Shown here piece by piece: positions 5,748-7,875 of a DNA stretch of 7,875 nucleotides. The translations under genes and the position numbers were made by a program. Source of the stretch: an uncultured Lachnospiraceae bacterium (lineage in GTDB: Bacteria > Bacillota > Clostridia > Lachnospirales > Lachnospiraceae). Where the stretch lies: NCBI GenBank assembly GCA_946538445.1, contig CAMNGO010000093.1, forward strand, positions 1 through 7,875, read 5' to 3'. The notes beneath the pieces were generated by a model, which searched no databases, was not told where the DNA came from, and saw nothing but the letters and a program-made list of their open reading frames with translations. Each line of letters opens with the position of its first letter. Position 1 is the first letter of the stretch.

Positions 5748-7538
5748 ATGGCGGAATCTATGAAGGGTTTAAAACGTACCCATCGATGTACGGAGGTTAT
5801 ATCTGTTGAATTGGGCTCCACAGTTACATTGATGGGCTGGGTGCAGAAGAGAAGAAATCTCGGAAGCCTCATCTTTGTGGATCTGCGTGACCGCAGCGGT
5901 CTGATGCAGTTATATTTTGAGGAGGAAACAATCGGGGCAGAAGGCTTTGCCAAGGCAGGAACACTCCGCTCCGAGTTCGTGATCGCAGTTACCGGTACCG
6001 TAGAAAAAAGAAACGGTGCAACCAATGAATCTCTTGTCACAGGAGAACTGGAACTGAAAGTACTGGATCTTCGTATTCTCTCCGAGTCTTTGACACCACC
6101 TTTCCCCATCGATGCAGACATTACAGTAAAAGACGAACTGCGTCTTAAATACCGTTATCTGGATCTGAGAAGGCCCAATATTCAGAAAAACCTGATTATG
6201 AGAAGCAAGATTGCCAATCTCACAAGACAGTTCCTTGCAGGGGAAGAATTTCTGGAAATCGAGACACCGATCCTGACAAAGAGTACTCCGGAAGGAGCCA
6301 GGGACTATCTGGTTCCAAGCAGGATCCACCCCGGAAGTTTCTATGCGCTTCCGCAATCTCCTCAGTTGTTTAAGCAGCTGCTGATGGTATCCGGATACGA
6401 CCGTTATTTTCAGATTGCCCGTTGCTTCCGCGATGAAGACCTGCGCGCGGACAGACAGCCTGAATTCACCCAGATTGATATGGAACTGTCCTTTGTGGAT
6501 GTGGACGATGTAATTGATGTGAACGAGCGCCTTCTGGCCTTCCTTTTCAAGGAATGTCTGGACGTGGATGTCACCCTTCCCATCCAGCGCATGACCTGGC
6601 AGACTGCCATGGATCTCTATGGTTCCGACAAGCCGGACCTCAGATTTGATATGAAGATCCAGGATGTTACAGACCAGGTGAAAAACTGTGGATTTGGCGT
6701 CTTTACCGGAGCAATCGAAAATGGCGGATTTGTCCGGGGACTGGTAGCGAAAGGTCTTGGAGATATCTCCAGTAAAAGAATGAAAAAAGTGGAGAAGACA
6801 GCCAAGGATTATGGCGCAAAAGGACTGGCATACATTCAGCTGAAATCAGATGGCAGTATCAAGTGCCCCTTCGCAAAGTTTATGTCGGAAGAGGAACTGG
6901 ACGCTCTGATCGCTTCCATGGGAGGCGAGAGCGGAGACCTCATCGTCTTTGCAGCTGACAGCTTTAAGGTTGTCTGTGATGTACTGGGAGCTCTCAGAGT
7001 ATTTTTCGCAAAAGAACTGGGACTTCTGGATCCGTCAGAATATCGTTTTGTCTGGATTACCGAGTTCCCTCTTCTGGAATGGTCTGAGGAGCAGGGCAGA
7101 TACACAGCCATGCACCATCCATTTACCATGCCTATGGAGGAGGACCTTGCCCTCATCGATACCGATCCCGGAAAAGTGCGTGCCAAGGCATATGATATCG
7201 TATTAAACGGAAATGAGATCGGCGGTGGAAGTGTCAGAATCCATCAGGACGATATCCAGGAGAAGATGTTTGAATGCCTGGGCTTCACCAATGAACAGGC
7301 ATACTCCCAGTTTGGATTCCTTCTGGAAGCATTTAAATACGGAGTACCGCCTCACGCAGGTCTTGCCTACGGACTTGATCGTCTGGTTATGCTTATGGCT
7401 AAGGAAGAGAATATCCGTGACGTCATAGCATTTCCTAAGATTAAGGATGCATCCTGCCTTCTCACCGATGCACCGGGTCCGGTTGATGATAAACAGCTGG
7501 AAGAACTGAGCATAAAAGTTGATCTGGAAGAGGAATAA
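5748..7538 (+). CDS. aspS: Aspartate--tRNA ligase (bacterial type)
   Basis: A 596-residue class II synthetase that charges tRNA with aspartate in the cytoplasm, of normal length for the bacterial type with an inserted GAD domain. The N-terminal OB-fold anticodon-binding domain (about 10-115) includes GWVQKRRNLGSLIFVDLRDR. The catalytic core follows, with STPEGARDYLVPSR (179-192), QSPQLFKQ (203-210), motif 2 RCFRDEDLRADRQPEFTQ (225-242), the GAD insertion (about 305-415), HHPFTMP (456-462), GGGSVRIH (492-499) and motif 3 GLAYGLDRL (538-546). Leu38 occupies the place where non-discriminating enzymes tend to have His, whereas Gly90 is of the other type, so tRNA-Asn discrimination is not settled. 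A strong AGGAGG at 5733-5738 lies 9 bases before ATG 5748. Only 20 bases separate it from the HD-GYP gene, leaving no room for a T-box. It therefore seems to rely on the upstream operon promoter. Confidence 0.97.
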   Translation: MAESMKGLKRTHRCTEVISVELGSTVTLMGWVQKRRNLGSLIFVDLRDRSGLMQLYFEEETIGAEGFAKAGTLRSEFVIAVTGTVEKRNGATNESLVTGELELKVLDLRILSESLTPPFPIDADITVKDELRLKYRYLDLRRPNIQKNLIMRSKIANLTRQFLAGEEFLEIETPILTKSTPEGARDYLVPSRIHPGSFYALPQSPQLFKQLLMVSGYDRYFQIARCFRDEDLRADRQPEFTQIDMELSFVDVDDVIDVNERLLAFLFKECLDVDVTLPIQRMTWQTAMDLYGSDKPDLRFDMKIQDVTDQVKNCGFGVFTGAIENGGFVRGLVAKGLGDISSKRMKKVEKTAKDYGAKGLAYIQLKSDGSIKCPFAKFMSEEELDALIASMGGESGDLIVFAADSFKVVCDVLGALRVFFAKELGLLDPSEYRFVWITEFPLLEWSEEQGRYTAMHHPFTMPMEEDLALIDTDPGKVRAKAYDIVLNGNEIGGGSVRIHQDDIQEKMFECLGFTNEQAYSQFGFLLEAFKYGVPPHAGLAYGLDRLVMLMAKEENIRDVIAFPKIKDASCLLTDAPGPVDDKQLEELSIKVDLEEE

Positions 7539-7550
7539 TTCTCTGAATTG

Positions 7551-7559
7551 TGATATAAT
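7551..7559 (+). promoter_or_regulatory. Extended -10 promoter for rpiB
   Basis: TGATATAAT at 7551-7559 is a perfect extended -10 element (TGn plus TATAAT) in the 54-base aspS-rpiB gap. No good -35 is found 16-18 bases upstream, where aspS coding sequence ends, but an extended -10 can work without one. Transcription would start near 7566, leaving a short leader with the rpiB ribosome site. No hairpin terminator for aspS is visible, so read-through is also possible. Confidence 0.55.
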
Positions 7560-7592
7560 TTTCCCATAAGATATATAAGGAGGAGAATCATC

Positions 7593-7875
7593 ATGAAGAT
7601 AGCTATAGGAAATGATCATGCTGCTGTAGATATGAAACTGGAGATCGTCTCCTTCCTGGAATCTATGGGACATGAAGTGACCAATTTCGGGACTGACACA
7701 AAAGAGAGTTGTGACTACCCCATCTACGCCCATAAAGTATGCCAGGCTGTACTCAATGGGGAAGCAGACCGTGGTATACTGATCTGCGGTACCGGGATTG
7801 GTATCTCTCTAGCAGCGAATAAACATAAAGGTATCCGCTGTGCTGTGTGCAGCGATCCGGTGACAGCAAAACTTA
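7593..7875 (+). CDS. rpiB: Ribose 5-phosphate isomerase B / RpiB-LacAB family sugar-phosphate isomerase (partial, 3' end outside)
   Basis: The first 94 codons of a protein normally about 140-150 residues long; the window ends before the stop. RpiB interconverts ribose 5-phosphate and ribulose 5-phosphate in the non-oxidative pentose phosphate pathway. Visible signatures are IAIGNDHAA at residues 3-11 (Asp8, His9), DYPIYA at 41-46, and ILICGTGIGISLAANK at 62-77, where Cys65 is the expected catalytic base and the glycine-rich loop forms the anion hole. The later phosphate-binding His/Arg residues are outside the window, so an allose-phosphate or LacAB-type relative cannot be fully excluded. ATG 7593 is preceded by a strong AAGGAGGAG at 7577-7585 at ideal spacing. 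Its own extended -10 promoter suggests expression at least partly independent of aspS. Confidence 0.93.
   Translation, partial: MKIAIGNDHAAVDMKLEIVSFLESMGHEVTNFGTDTKESCDYPIYAHKVCQAVLNGEADRGILICGTGIGISLAANKHKGIRCAVCSDPVTAKL

Noticed and set aside
7203..7733. 176-codon open frame on the - strand crossing the aspS-rpiB gap
   Set aside because: It is antisense to two clearly conserved genes and to a strong promoter and ribosome site, with no domain signature.
1..7875. Defence system, CRISPR array, phage or insertion sequence
   Set aside because: All coding space is filled by recognisable housekeeping or signalling genes, and no spaced direct repeats, transposase or integrase motifs were seen.

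Overview
The window looks like a stretch of chromosome from an anaerobic Firmicute of the class Clostridia, most likely a Lachnospiraceae-type gut bacterium. The reasons are a pyrB-pyrI pair with a separate regulatory chain, a Gram-positive bifunctional Rel protein (RFKD motif), a HemZ-type radical-SAM protein, strong AGGAGG-type ribosome sites and moderate GC. The species cannot be named from the sequence alone. Every gene seen lies on the + strand, and the window is densely coding.

Layout. Positions 1-103 hold the last 33 codons of pyrB (aspartate carbamoyltransferase catalytic chain). It overlaps pyrI (93-515, regulatory chain) by 11 bases. Positions 516-716 form the only sizeable non-coding gap, about 200 bases. 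It holds a mini start-stop ORF, a candidate promoter, a 13-bp inverted repeat and a terminator-like hairpin. Next comes a tight run: rel (717-2993, (p)ppGpp synthetase/hydrolase), a glyoxalase-II-like metallo-beta-lactamase-fold hydrolase (3013-3663), hemZ (3665-5143), a stand-alone HD-GYP protein (5134-5727) and aspS (5748-7538). Spacings are 19, 1, -10 and 20 bases, so these five genes look like one transcription unit with translational coupling at two junctions. After a 54-base gap with a good extended -10 promoter, rpiB begins at 7593 and runs off the end.

How the genes fit together. pyrBI starts pyrimidine synthesis. The second unit combines the stringent-response enzyme with an aminoacyl-tRNA synthetase, a common clostridial association of amino-acid-starvation signalling with translation. 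Inserted in it are a probable cyclic-dinucleotide phosphodiesterase (HD-GYP) and two housekeeping enzymes of less certain substrate. From memory of related genomes, hisS usually lies between hemZ and aspS; here the HD-GYP gene occupies that place.

Most unusual structures. First, a perfect 24-bp palindrome followed by five Ts lies inside the first 25 codons of hemZ and looks like an intragenic terminator or attenuator. Second, the leader upstream of rel can fold in mutually exclusive ways and may also be a REP-like repeat. Third, the HD-GYP protein retains a complete set of metal ligands. No tRNA, rRNA, CRISPR array, insertion sequence or clearly novel defence system is visible.
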